64,000 bases of DNA from Acidobacteriota bacterium (GTDB lineage Bacteria > Acidobacteriota > Blastocatellia > UBA7656): NCBI GenBank assembly GCA_038040445.1, contig JBBPIG010000005.1, positions 1 through 64,000 on the forward strand, read 5' to 3'. Made by a program: the position numbers and the translations under genes. This document shows, one piece after another, positions 34,047-43,716 of the stretch. Below the pieces are notes generated by a model, which was not told the DNA's origin, ran no database searches, and saw only the letters and a program-made list of their open reading frames with translations. Numbering within the stretch: position 1 is the stretch's first letter; every line of letters starts with the position of its first letter.

Positions 34047-36274
34047 TGCTCGAACATTTGCTCCCGCGCACATCGTCACTCGCGCTGGTTTTTCTTCTTA
34101 CAACGTATGTTTCCGCGCTAGCCGTCGGCCCGATCTTCTGGGAGATTTCAAAACAGGACGACGTCATCAAGGGAGACGCGCGTGGAGTTTCGATAGCCCA
34201 GAACGGAACGATCACGCTCGCGCCTTCATTCACGCTCGTGTACGACACAAAAGAAGCGTACATCTGGTCGAGCGCGACCGACACGGCGGGAAACATCTAT
34301 TTAGGCACGGGACACGATGGGCGAATCTTCAAGGTGACGCCCAATGGCGAGGGCCGCTTGCTGTACGATGCACTCGAGCTTGACGTCACCTCGCTGGCCA
34401 CAGATCCGCAAGGCAATCTTTATGCGGGCACGTCGCCCGAAGGCAAGGTCTACAAGATCGCAGCCGACGGCAAAGAATCTGTGTTCTACGACCCGGCGGA
34501 CAAGTACATCTGGTCGCTCGCGTTCGACGCGGCGACTTCGACGTTGTACGCGGGCACGGGCGACAAAGGGGTGATCTATAAGATCGACTCGACAGGGAAG
34601 GCTACGGTGCTGGTGGACACAAACGAGACCAACATCGTCTCGCTGGCTCTCGACAAGAGCGGCAATCTGTTAGCTGGAACCGATCCGTCGGGTCTTCTGT
34701 TGCGCGTTTTCCCGAATGGAAAGGTGTTTGCGTTATTCGACTCTCCGATGCAAGAGATTCATAGTGTGGCCGTCGCAGCGGACGGATCAATTTTTGCGCT
34801 TGGCGTCAATTCGCAAGCCGCGCAACGCTTGTCCTCCGCCGGGGTGTCGACTACTACTTCCCTGTCAACCGAAGGCGTGGTTACCATCTCCACCGGAGAC
34901 GACCAGGAAGAGAGGACGACCTCGGGGTCTGACATCTCATTCGCATCGGGCCAGGCGCAGAGCCGCAGTAAAACCGATGGCGCCAGGAGCGCTCTGTTTC
35001 GCGTGCTGCCCGATGGAGGCAGCGACGTTTATTGGCGCTCGAATGACACCATGGGTTTCGGACTCAAGCCCCTGCCCGACGGCCGTGTGCTTGTGGGCAC
35101 GGGCAGCAAAGGCCGCATTTATCAGATTGGGGCCGACCGCTCGCACACGCTGCTGATTCAATCGGCGGAGGATCAAACGTCTACGATCGCTTCGGTGGGC
35201 GAGAACCTGTACGCCACGTCGAGCAATCTCGGGCGGCTCTATCGAATCGGGCGCGACCCGGTGAGCGAGGGCACATACATCTCGTCTGTGCGCGATACCA
35301 GGTTCGCGGGTCAGTGGGGCGTCATAACCTGGCGTGGTTCCGCGGGCGTCGAGCTTCAGACGCGCAGCGGCAACACCGAGGCTCCAGATGCGACATGGAG
35401 CGATTGGTCGCCGGCTTACCGGAACGCATCCGGCGATCAGATCACCAGCCCGCGCGCTCGCTTCATTCAGTGGCGCGCAGCGCTGCGGAGCGCGTCCGCT
35501 AGTCCTGCATCGGCGGGCTCCAGACCAGGCGGAGCGCAGCTTCAGTCAGTGGTAGTCGCGTATCTGCCGCGCAATCAAGCGCCCGACATCGCGTCGGTGA
35601 ACGTCATGGCTCCGGGAGTGGCGTTTCAGGAAATGCCCATGGCGGTCGATCCATCGATCGCGTCGTCCGGACTCGATCCGCAGTTGTTCGGCGTTGTGAT
35701 GAATGTGCCTCCCCGCCGCTTCTTTCAAAAGGGGGCGCGCACGTTGAGCTGGCAAGCGACCGATCCGAATGACGATACGCTTAGCTACAAGGTGTTTTAT
35801 CGAACGCTGGGCGAGAGCGAATGGCATGTGCTGGCCGAGGGTCTTTCGCAGAACTACTACACCATTGACGGCAATCGACTCCCCGACGGAACTTATCTAT
35901 TCAAGATTGTGGCGACCGACGAGCCGGGCAACACCAAAGAGATGGCGATGGCCGACGAACAAGTAACCGACGCGATCGAAATCGACAACACGCCTCCGGC
36001 GATCAAAGTGACCGGCCCGACGATCGTGGGTCAGACAGCAGAAGTCCTCTTCGATGCGACCGACTCGACCAGCCGCATAGTGCGTGGCGAGTATAGCGTC
36101 GACGGTAGCACCTGGCAGTTGATCTTTCCGGTGGATGGGATCGCCGACTCGGCTCGCGAAAGCTTCAAAGTCAAAGCACCCTTCGTTAAGCCGGGCGAGC
36201 ATCTGATCGCATTTCGCTGCGCGGATTCGAGCTCGAACGTCGGCACCGCCAAGGTCACCGCGACCGTGCGGTAG
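34046..36274 (+). CDS. Exported beta-propeller protein
   Basis: A 742-residue protein with signal peptide (RTSSLALVFLLTTYVSALAVG). Residues about 70-390 contain six or seven repeats of a propeller blade with the rhythm YLGTGHDGRIFKVTPNG / LYAGTSPEGKVYKIAADGK / LYAGTGDKGVIYKIDSTGK, like NHL or WD40-type sensors. A jelly-roll or Ig-like region follows (WQATDPNDDTLSYKVFYRTL, then EIDNTPPAIKVTGPTI, LIAFRCADSSSNVGTAKVTATV), giving two Ig-like folds at the C-terminus. It likely acts outside the cytoplasm in binding. The ATG at 34046 (TGATG overlap with the DUF4325 gene) has GAAAGGAAG upstream. No enzymatic motif is seen, so function is unknown. Confidence 0.82.
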   Translation: MLEHLLPRTSSLALVFLLTTYVSALAVGPIFWEISKQDDVIKGDARGVSIAQNGTITLAPSFTLVYDTKEAYIWSSATDTAGNIYLGTGHDGRIFKVTPNGEGRLLYDALELDVTSLATDPQGNLYAGTSPEGKVYKIAADGKESVFYDPADKYIWSLAFDAATSTLYAGTGDKGVIYKIDSTGKATVLVDTNETNIVSLALDKSGNLLAGTDPSGLLLRVFPNGKVFALFDSPMQEIHSVAVAADGSIFALGVNSQAAQRLSSAGVSTTTSLSTEGVVTISTGDDQEERTTSGSDISFASGQAQSRSKTDGARSALFRVLPDGGSDVYWRSNDTMGFGLKPLPDGRVLVGTGSKGRIYQIGADRSHTLLIQSAEDQTSTIASVGENLYATSSNLGRLYRIGRDPVSEGTYISSVRDTRFAGQWGVITWRGSAGVELQTRSGNTEAPDATWSDWSPAYRNASGDQITSPRARFIQWRAALRSASASPASAGSRPGGAQLQSVVVAYLPRNQAPDIASVNVMAPGVAFQEMPMAVDPSIASSGLDPQLFGVVMNVPPRRFFQKGARTLSWQATDPNDDTLSYKVFYRTLGESEWHVLAEGLSQNYYTIDGNRLPDGTYLFKIVATDEPGNTKEMAMADEQVTDAIEIDNTPPAIKVTGPTIVGQTAEVLFDATDSTSRIVRGEYSVDGSTWQLIFPVDGIADSARESFKVKAPFVKPGEHLIAFRCADSSSNVGTAKVTATVR

Positions 36275-36275
36275 G

Positions 36276-36407
36276 GATGCGTGATTCGTGATGCGTGAAG
36301 TGTGATGCGTGAATGCGTGAATGCGTGGATGCGTGATGCGTGAAGTTGTGATGCTGATTCGTGAAGTGTAAAGCATAAAGCTCCCAGCTTCACGCATCAC
36401 GCATCAG
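36276..36407. repeat. GATGCGTGA-word hairpin
   Basis: The left part (36276-36346) is a tandem run of GTGATGCGTGAA, GTGAATGCGTG and TGGATGCGTGAT units (about nine). The right part (36387-36407, CTTCACGCATCACGCATCAG) is a much shorter complementary arm. It lies between convergent 3' ends of the propeller and RlmI-like genes. The same words appear at 55884-55936. Confidence 0.78.
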
Positions 36408-36410
36408 TTT

Positions 36411-37574
36411 TCATCCGATTCGCAAGATCATGCACTTCAGATAATGAGTCTCGGGCATCGAGATCAACACCGGATGATCTCGCGCCTGAGTGCGCTTCTC
36501 TACTATCTGCACGCTGCGGCCCGCGTCCGCAGCAGCATCGGCGAGCACGTTCAAGAATGACTCTTCGCTCATATGATACGAGCAGGTGGAAGTGATCAGC
36601 GTGCCGCCGGGGGTTAGCATCTTCATTGCTCGCAAGTTGATCTCTTTGTAGCCGCGGGCCGCCGCTTCAATCGAACCGCGGTTCTTAGCAAAAGCCGGCG
36701 GATCAAGGTTGATCACATCGAAACGCTCGCCCGCGTGCTCCATCTCGCGTAAGAAGTCGAACACGTTCGCCTCGATTAACTCGATATTGCCCGTGCCATT
36801 CAGCTCGGCGTTTCGCCTGGCCGCCGCGATTGCCGGAGCTGAAACGTCAACGGCGATTACGAGCTCGGCTCCGCGCGCCAGGTGAAGCGCGAATGCGCCT
36901 TGATACGTAAAACAGTCGAGCGCTCGGCCACGAGCGTAGCCGCGTGCGGCGATCCGGTTCTCGCGCTGATCCAGGAACATGCCGGTCTTTTGTCCTTCGA
37001 CCAGATTAACAGCGAGCCGCACTCCGCTCTCCTCGATAATGAGTTCGGCGGGGTCTGAGCCGTAGACCACGCCCGTCGTGCGAGGCAAGCCTTCGAGATC
37101 GCGAACCCGCGCTTCATTGCGCTCGACGATGGCACGCGGATGGTATCGCTCGACCAGCAGCTCGATCCACATCTGCTTGAGCGCGTCCATGCCCTGCGAC
37201 AGGGTTTGAATGACGAAGCAGTCGTTGTAACGATCGACGATCAGTGACGGCAGCAAATCGCTTTCGCCGTAGACCAGCCGGTACGCAGTCGTGCCGCCCA
37301 CGAGCTGGTTACGCAATCGCTCGGCAGACATAAGCCGCGCGAGCCAGAAGTCTCTGTCGATCTCGACGTCCTCGAACGCGACCATGCGAAGGGCTATCTG
37401 CGAACGCGAGCTGAATAGCGCGCGACCGATCACCCGGCCGGCCGAATCCGAGACGGATACGAGATCACCCGGCCGCGCCGCTTTCGCCTCAGACACGTCG
37501 CTTCGGTAGACCCAGCAGTGCCGCGCCCGCACCCGTTGGACGCCTCGCTTTGTTATGGTGACCGTTGTCGGCAT
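36411..37574 (-). CDS. Class I rRNA methyltransferase (RlmI family)
   Basis: A 387-residue S-adenosylmethionine-dependent methyltransferase that probably makes 5-methylcytosine in 23S rRNA, as RlmI does. The N-terminal PUA domain is seen (TITKRGVQRVRARHCWVYRSD), then the EEHP-like middle domain with DRYNDCFVIQTLSQGMD and FLDQRENRIAARGYARGRALDCFTY over the SAM-binding motif (DCFTYQGAFALHLARGA). The catalytic motif NLDPPAFAKNR and the thiol motif TSTCSYHMSEESF, carrying the nucleophilic Cys, are intact. Length matches RlmI (396). It stands alone on the minus strand, and folK is divergent from it 31 bp away. Confidence 0.9.
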   Translation of the reverse strand: MPTTVTITKRGVQRVRARHCWVYRSDVSEAKAARPGDLVSVSDSAGRVIGRALFSSRSQIALRMVAFEDVEIDRDFWLARLMSAERLRNQLVGGTTAYRLVYGESDLLPSLIVDRYNDCFVIQTLSQGMDALKQMWIELLVERYHPRAIVERNEARVRDLEGLPRTTGVVYGSDPAELIIEESGVRLAVNLVEGQKTGMFLDQRENRIAARGYARGRALDCFTYQGAFALHLARGAELVIAVDVSAPAIAAARRNAELNGTGNIELIEANVFDFLREMEHAGERFDVINLDPPAFAKNRGSIEAAARGYKEINLRAMKMLTPGGTLITSTCSYHMSEESFLNVLADAAADAGRSVQIVEKRTQARDHPVLISMPETHYLKCMILRIG

Positions 37575-37605
37575 CGCAGTGTGACTCTATGATAACCGGT
37601 GAACG

Positions 37606-38220
37606 ATGACAAACGGCGACCGCTCAAAAGAATCGGAGATCGCAGTCTATCTCGGGCTCGGCTCGAACATCGGGGACCGCGAAGCTAATCTGCGCGAAGC
37701 CATTGAACGCATCAAAGCGCTAGGGCTTGAGATCAAGAGCGAGTCGTCTCTTTACGAAACAGAACCCGTTGGCTTCACGGATCAGCCGTGGTTTCTGAAT
37801 CAGGTGATCGAGACGACGATACTTGCTGGACTGACGTCGGAATACGGGCCGGTTCTCTGGGATCCCGAGGCGATCGCCACCGTTGGAGCCGAGGCTGTTC
37901 TTTCCGAACTACTCAAAATTGAGCGCGAGATGGGGCGCGAACGCACAATCGCAAACGGCCCTCGGGTGATCGACATCGATTTGCTTCTGTTTGGCGACCT
38001 GATCATCGCGCATTCGAAAGATGACGAAGAGTGGCCGTTCATAGACCGAAACGACGTCTTCGTGCCTCACCCGCGCATGCACGTGCGCCGCTTCGTGCTC
38101 GAGCCGCTATGCGAGATCGCGCCCGAGATTGTGCACCCTGTACTGAAAACGTCCTGCCGCAAAATCCTCGCTTCGCTTGATGATCCTTCAGCGGTTAGAC
38201 TCTACAATAAAAGTCGATGA
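37606..38220 (+). CDS. folK: Hydroxymethyldihydropterin pyrophosphokinase
   Basis: A 204-residue HPPK that moves a pyrophosphate from ATP to 6-hydroxymethyl-7,8-dihydropterin in folate synthesis. Motifs are VYLGLGSNIGDREANL, SSLYETEPVGFTDQPWFLNQV, LSELLKIEREMGRER and GPRVIDIDLLLFGD with the metal-binding Asp pair, then VPHPRMHVRRFVLEPL. It is longer than E. coli FolK (159) because of an insertion of about 20 residues (TILAGLTSEYGPVLWDPEAI) between the second and third motifs and an extra acidic stretch near 145. Neighbours do not include folP or folB. Confidence 0.94.
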   Translation: MTNGDRSKESEIAVYLGLGSNIGDREANLREAIERIKALGLEIKSESSLYETEPVGFTDQPWFLNQVIETTILAGLTSEYGPVLWDPEAIATVGAEAVLSELLKIEREMGRERTIANGPRVIDIDLLLFGDLIIAHSKDDEEWPFIDRNDVFVPHPRMHVRRFVLEPLCEIAPEIVHPVLKTSCRKILASLDDPSAVRLYNKSR

Positions 38221-38246
38221 CTGAGCGAAAGACAGGGCTAGTTGAG

Positions 38247-40557
38247 TTAGAACACATTTACCGGGATGAGTGACATCGTGTCGTTACCGAAGATGTCGAT
38301 CACTTTCACGCCGATGATGTATCGGCCCGGATTGTCGTACGTGTGCGGGGCGGAGAGCAATTCGAGATCGCGCTTCTTGCGGGTGCGGAAGCTTTGCCAT
38401 TCGTTCTCGAAAATGTATGCGCCGGTCCACTGATCTTCAAATAGGATAAGCTCGCCGTCCGGCTGAATCACGCCGGGCAATCTGCTATCGGAAAAGGCGG
38501 TGTGCGGAGCGCTGATGATCTCCTTGCGGCTTTCGTAGTTGAAATCCACCGCCCAGTAATCCACCCAATCCGTCCACTGCTTGGTCAGAACGTCACGTGT
38601 GATGATGCCTTGCTTGTCTTTGCTCAGCTTGATGAGCTGGCCTTGTTCGCAGACGACTTCGCTCTTGCCTTCTTCATTTCGGCAGCGATCGAATCCGCGA
38701 TGCCTTGCGAATAGTAGACCGAGAAATCAGTCAGCTCCACCGAAAGCGTGAGCTTGTCTTTCGGATCGAAACGCGGAGTGACTTCGATATAGGCCACGTC
38801 AAAGAAACGCACCTGGCCTTTCTCGACCGCGCGCTTGTCGAAGTCTTCGGGCGGAATCGTTTTGGGCGCGAGGTCAATTCCCTTTTGCTTCGCTTCGTCG
38901 AGCGAGGCGGGGAACAGGCCCATCTCGAACTCGAACGCCAGCACATCTACGCGCGTTGCGCCGCGCTTACGGCATTCGGTGATGACTTCTTCAATGAAGA
39001 GACGCCCGACTGGCAGATTGATTGGACCGATGACGACGAGCCGCCCGGCGTTCTTGCCGTGGAAGAAGCCCGCTTCCGGCAGAGGCTCGGCGCGGTAGGC
39101 CTTCAGGATCAACTCGCGGAATTCCTGTTCCTTGAGTGCGAGCGCCTGCTGCTTCTTTTTGCCGGTGAGCCGGCCGGAGACGTTGAGGTAAACCTGACGT
39201 TCGTAACGGCCGAGGTTCAAGACTTCAAAAGCGCGGAACGGTTTGCCGGTGGCTTTCAAGTCGCGCTGCACTTGAATGAGCCGCTTGCGTGTCGTGTGGA
39301 TGCCGAACTTGCCGAGGTCAGTGGCGATCCATTTGCGGCTGAGCTTTTCAGCTACGGCGGCCGTTGTGCCGCTGCCGCAGAAAAAGTCGGCAACGAGATC
39401 CCCTTCGTTGCTGCTGGCTTCGATGATCCGCTCAAGCAAAGCTTCCGGTTTCTGCGTGGGATAATCTGTGTCCTCGCGAGCTTGAGAGTTAACAGGATTG
39501 ATGTCTGCCCAAACGGATTGAAGCGCGAGGCCGTCCGATTCATCGAGGTAGCGTTTATATTCTGGAATCCCGCTCTTCGTGTAGATCAAGCGACCTGATT
39601 CGTGCAGCCCTTTCATCTTGTCCTTCGTCCATCGCCATGTGCGGATGTGTCCATTCCATTCGTAGGTGAGATTCGGGCGGTCCGGGTTTTGATTCAGGCA
39701 ATTGTCTTTGCGATACCGCCGGCCATCCGGATCAGTGAATCGGTACTTTGACGCGACGTAGTCTTCATTCAGCGGCTCGTAGAGTTGATTCCAGACCGGG
39801 CCGTCTGCCTTTGAGTAGAACAGGGTCGAGTCGTGTGTCGCCGGATAGTATTCGCCGTGGCTACGCGAAGAGACGCGCTTCCAAATGATTTCGCGGCGTG
39901 AATTCATTCGCCCAAACACCTCGTCCAGAACTCCGCGGATGAAGTGGTTTACCGCTGGGCCGATATGGAGATAGATGCTGCCTTCGATATGCATCAAATC
40001 GCGCATGAGAATCAGGCGTTCGTAAATCATGGCGATGAACGAATCCGCGCCGCGGCCCCACGTGTCGCGGTAGGCGATTTGTTCAAGAAGGTTCGGCTCT
40101 TTGTGAAAGGTCTCTCCGCCAATCTCGATGTCCATGCTGAAGTTGGCGCCTACATCGAACGGCGGATCAATGTAGATGAGCTTCAGCCCGCCCGCCTCCT
40201 CGATCTGACGCCGCAGCGCCCCGGCTTTGAGCGATGAGAGAATCAGCTTGTTGTCGCCCAGATGAGTTTGTTGGTCCAGCCCTTGAGCTGACGCCCGCGC
40301 GTGTCGAACAGCTCGGCTTCCTGCTCGGTCGCTTCTTTGCGCGGTTCGTCGATATGTTCGAGCGTCTGAAACGGAAGTATGGCCGTTGAGACTTCGCGAG
40401 TCTTGCCGTTCCAGACAAGCTCGACCTCGCGCTTGTCCTCAAAAAGAATGAACCGGTATTTCTCCGGGAGCGGTTTGTCCTCATTGATCAGCTTGATGAG
40501 GTCGCGCTTCTCGGCATCGGAGAGCTCATATTTTTCGGCGTCGTGCTGTCGTCGCAT
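38247..40557 (-). pseudogene. Type III-like DNA adenine methyltransferase (Mod), two frameshifts
   Basis: One methyltransferase of about 770 codons is spread over three frames: 40243-40557 (N-terminal, MRRQHDAEKYELSDAEKRDL), 38624-40135 (main body) and 38247-38564 (C-terminal, YWAVDFNYESRKEI). The catalytic motif IV DPPF lies in the unlisted bridge before 40135 (reads LIYIDPPFDVGANF) and motif I in DFFCGSGTTAAVAEKLSRKW. The first break is at about 40258, where TGGGCGAC would need one more G to read W-G-D-N; the second is at about 38650 (KKARAK for KKGKSE). Both are single-base losses. This could be true decay or sequencing error, but the partner Res is also broken. Homologs are site-specific adenine methyltransferases of type III systems. 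Confidence 0.8.
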
Positions 40558-40706
40558 AGGATCTCGTTACCTAGTTTAATACCTAGTTTCCTTCCAGTAC
40601 CTAATTCAATACCTGCTTAATCAGGTAATACCCAATTGGCAACATTCTCTGAGCGAATGCCCTGTTTACTACCCCACTCAGAGTTAGTACCCTCTTTATT
40701 ACCCTC
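40558..40706. repeat. GGTA-N-TAA word array between fic and mod
   Basis: On the minus strand, AGGGTAATAA, GAGGGTAATAAA, GGGTACTAACTC, GGGTAGTAAACAGGG, GGGTATTACC, AGGTATTGAATT, AGGTACTGG and AGGTATTAAACTAGG follow one another. It is AT-rich and unlike the flanking genes. It resembles either a decayed reading frame (one frame reads EGNKEGTNSEWGSKQG) or a tandem operator array. Confidence 0.55.
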
Positions 40707-41759
40707 TTAAAGAGTTATTACCCTCTTTCGCCATTTTGCTCCCGGGCCGCGTCCTAGGCACTCGATTCGTCCGCCCGCCTTCAAATCACGCAGCAACCAA
40801 CGGATCATATCGCGACTAACGCCGGGACAGAGCTTTTCCAAGTCCGTGATGCCAAACTCGCCGTCAATCGATTCAATCGCCTGCTCAACGAGTTCGGTCT
40901 TCGCGCCACGTGGTGACTTAACCTGATCAATACGCGCCTCAAACTCTTTGCAGGCCTGGGTCAGGGTGTAGAGCAAGAAATTGATCGTTGGCCAGGGATC
41001 GTGTTTGCCTTCGTGCCGGCCTTGAGAGCTTTGCTCGAGCACTTCGTAGTAGCGTTCCTTGTTCTGCTCGATAAGGCGTTCGAGGCTGATGTAGCGGCCC
41101 ACTTCCAGCCCACAGTGGTAACAAGCAAGGAGGAACAGCAAACGAGAAGCGCGGCCGTTACCGTCGCGGAACGGGTGGATACAGAGGAAGTCAAGATTCA
41201 GAGCCGCGGCAAGGACAAACGGATGAACCCATTTCTCACGAACGCCTCGTTGCCACAACTCGATCATCTCGGCCATCGCTTTTGGTGTCTCTTTCGGGTT
41301 TACGGTTCTGAAACGAACGCGGCTGCGGCCATCAGCGAAGGTCTGGATGATGTCGACGCCCTGTTCCTTGTACTTACCTGCATCCCAGATTTCACCGCGG
41401 GAAAGTGTGTGAAGTTTCTTGATCGTAGCTTCGGAGATCGGCAGCTTCGGGCCGCGCTCGTGAATAAGTTTGAGCGCATCTCGATAGCCGCGCACTTCTT
41501 CCTCATCTCGGTCACGGAGGGCAGCTTTGCCAAAAATCAGCGTGGTGATGCGAGATTTGTCGACTTCGACGCCTTCGATGCGGTTCGAGGAGATGGTGCT
41601 TTCAATGAGCGCGTGGTCCCGAAGCACCTTCAGTTTTTGCGGCGACTGGCGGGTGAACAGTTCCTGTTTGCCGCGCGCTTCGGCGAGGTCGGTCAAATAC
41701 CACGTTGTCCGCATGGGCAGCGTGGTCGGTTCGGCGGCGAGTAGTCGGAGAGTCATCAT
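40707..41759 (-). CDS. Fic-family AMPylating protein
   Basis: A 350-residue Fic protein. The catalytic loop is complete: IHPFRDGNGRASRLLFLL (HPFxDGNGR). An inhibitory helix of the (S/T)xxxE(G/N) type lies N-terminal to it, in STISSNRIEGVEV at about residue 57, so this is a class II Fic whose activity is normally held off. The C-terminal third looks like a winged-helix domain (GEFGITDLEKLCPGVSRDMIRWLLRDL). Fic proteins transfer AMP to target hydroxyls and may act as toxins. It lies between the mod pseudogene and the BRO-N gene in the type III island; fic genes are often found in such islands. It appears intact. Confidence 0.92.
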   Translation of the reverse strand: MMTLRLLAAEPTTLPMRTTWYLTDLAEARGKQELFTRQSPQKLKVLRDHALIESTISSNRIEGVEVDKSRITTLIFGKAALRDRDEEEVRGYRDALKLIHERGPKLPISEATIKKLHTLSRGEIWDAGKYKEQGVDIIQTFADGRSRVRFRTVNPKETPKAMAEMIELWQRGVREKWVHPFVLAAALNLDFLCIHPFRDGNGRASRLLFLLACYHCGLEVGRYISLERLIEQNKERYYEVLEQSSQGRHEGKHDPWPTINFLLYTLTQACKEFEARIDQVKSPRGAKTELVEQAIESIDGEFGITDLEKLCPGVSRDMIRWLLRDLKAGGRIECLGRGPGAKWRKRVITL

Positions 41760-41796
41760 GGCTTTACTTGTATTCGGCGAAGTCGGCTTCGCACGA

Positions 41797-42702
41797 TCAG
41801 CGTTTCTTCGATCCTTTCCGTTCGGCTTTGGAGGTGGTCAGCGGTTTGGTTGTCTTGGCCGGCTCTGTCAGCGCGAGAAAGTTGTCACCGGTCACGACCT
41901 TTCGGCCGCTCTTCCTTTCGAGTTCGCGGCGGGCATTGCCGGCCACGGTGCCGCCCTCTCGCGCCGCTTGTTTATTCCTGGAGAAGCCCTGTGTGTCTCT
42001 TGTCCGGGTGATCTCAGTAGTCGAAGCCTCGCCCAACATCGAGAAGATCAGTTCGAGATCATTCATATGGTCGCGGAGGTTTTGGCGCTTGAGACCCTTC
42101 AATTCGGCGTACTCAGACGGCGTGACGCCAAAGGCGGCTTTTGAGATTTCGGCGGTGAGGATTGCATATTCGCGATGCTCGCCGACGCCTCGATTCTTCC
42201 ACTCGCCGGTCAGCTCCTCACGAATGGCAATGGAGCGCATTCGCTTTTCGATCCAGTCGTCGGGGTAGCCTTTAGCTTTGTAGAGGGCGCGTGTACGCTT
42301 GGTTCCGAGTTCGGGGTCCTCGATCTCCTGAATGCGCTCATAACCGACCTTCGCGAGCCAGCGCTTGAAAGGCTCGGCTTTGGGGCTGGGAATGGACTGG
42401 ATCAGCCGGAAGATGCCTTCCGTATTCCAGCATTGAAACAACTGCCGTCCGCCGGGCGAGTCAAAGTGCAGGCCAAGGGGGGGGGCAAATTGTCCCCCCC
42501 CTTTGAAGGCCTCGGAAAGAGCGGGGTCGCGCTGGCGAATCTTCTTGAGGTAATCGGACGGATTGACAGAATCCGTCAACACCGCCACAACGTCGGTAAT
42601 GACAAACCACCATTCGTTGTTGTGAATCACGCGGCGGATTTCCTTGCTCTGGAACAGGGCGATGCGAGTTTCGGGATTGGTGGTGTCTTTGCTCATTGTC
42701 AT
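41797..42702 (-). CDS. BRO-N domain protein (antirepressor/DinD-like)
   Basis: A 301-residue protein with an N-terminal BRO-N domain: IALFQSKEIRRVIHNNEWWF, VITDVVAVLTDSVNPSDYLKK and QCWNTEGIFRLIQSIPSPKAE. These occur in phage antirepressors and in chromosomal islands. The middle (EREYAILTAEISKAAFGVTPSEYAELKG-like) matches the DinD-type C-terminal domain, and the end is basic (KTTKPLTTSKAERKGSKKR). Within the sequence is the KGGGQFAPPL motif, coded by a run of nine G facing eight C on the other side of an 8-bp spacer (42477-42501). Its ATG overlaps the Res fragment stop by 4 bp, and it is followed by fic after 37 bp, so all three were one transcript. Function in the island is unknown. Confidence 0.8.
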   Translation of the reverse strand: MTMSKDTTNPETRIALFQSKEIRRVIHNNEWWFVITDVVAVLTDSVNPSDYLKKIRQRDPALSEAFKGGGQFAPPLGLHFDSPGGRQLFQCWNTEGIFRLIQSIPSPKAEPFKRWLAKVGYERIQEIEDPELGTKRTRALYKAKGYPDDWIEKRMRSIAIREELTGEWKNRGVGEHREYAILTAEISKAAFGVTPSEYAELKGLKRQNLRDHMNDLELIFSMLGEASTTEITRTRDTQGFSRNKQAAREGGTVAGNARRELERKSGRKVVTGDNFLALTEPAKTTKPLTTSKAERKGSKKR

Positions 42703-43577
42703 CCTTTGTATTCGGTGAAACTGGCGGCGAGCGCAGCGAAGCTTCCCGGCGCATGTTTCTCAAAACCCTTTTGGTCCACGAAGACGAAATCGTAACGCTG
42801 GCCATCTTCTTCCGCGGCGGTCGCGTCGGCGCACCATTGCTTCAGCCGCGCCATCTTCTGCGGCAGATCTAGTTCCTCGCGTCCCTTGGTCTCCACAATC
42901 CAGATGACTCGATCAGCGGTTCGCACAATGAAGTCGGGCGTGTAGTTGGAAAGGTCGCCGTCCGCCTTCACGTAATCGAGCTTGAAGCCGACCGCGAGAT
43001 AGTTTTTGGCGAACGCAGCTACATCGTTCGCATCTTCGAGGAAAGCTGCGAATGAAAGTTCAAACCCACCCGAGTGCGGCTCGCCGACGATCTTGGTGAA
43101 GATCGACTTGCGGGCGGCGATATAAGGCCGGTGTTCCGTGCGAAACGGGCGCGTGTTGCGGAGACGAATTCGATCTTCAATGCGAGTCGTGCCGGTGTCC
43201 TCGATGGTCAGAGAGTTGATGGCGATCTTGAACGAATCATAGAGAATCTTTCCGGCCTCCGGCTCCGAGAGATTTCGCAGCACGACTGGATCTTCCAGAT
43301 TCACGGGCGAGGGCGAGAACAGATACTCACGCATGAAGGTCTTCACTCTTCCGTAAAGCACGTCGTATCCGCCGACGAGACGAAGGTCCTTCAAGAGTTG
43401 CCTTGCGAAGAACGCGACGACCGACCGGTAGTCAGCCGGGCCGGAGCCGTCAAGTTGAACCGTGTGATGAATCTCCGAGTCGAGCATCATTTTGAAAATG
43501 ATTTCGCGGGTCTGCTCGGGCCTGAAGCGCTGGTAAGAAATGTTAGGTCCGAAGACATGCCGGTCAATATTAGTCAT
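42699..43577 (-). pseudogene. Type III restriction subunit (Res), C-terminal remnant
   Basis: About 292 codons with clear similarity in layout to the last third of type III Res proteins: the nuclease domain has the PD-(D/E)xK pattern in LSNYTPDFIVRTADRV and IWIVETKGREELDLPQK (Asp and Glu-x-Lys). The large helicase part with Walker motifs, about 600 residues, is missing. Family-like sequence begins at about 43577 (MTNIDRHVFGPNISYQRF); upstream the open frame to 43727 is unrelated and runs into the divergent MBL-rhodanese gene. This marks a deletion. Without its helicase the enzyme cannot restrict DNA. Confidence 0.8.
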
Positions 43578-43716
43578 TCCGGCACTGTGTATCAACGCCT
43601 TGCGCGAAGTCGAGCCGATTAGAACTGTTTGTCTGTGAATAGCCTGATGGCTTGATTGTGGCCGGGTAATGACGTAGATTCCCGCTTCGGCAAACAAGGG
43701 TGGTTGGGAGTTGGCT

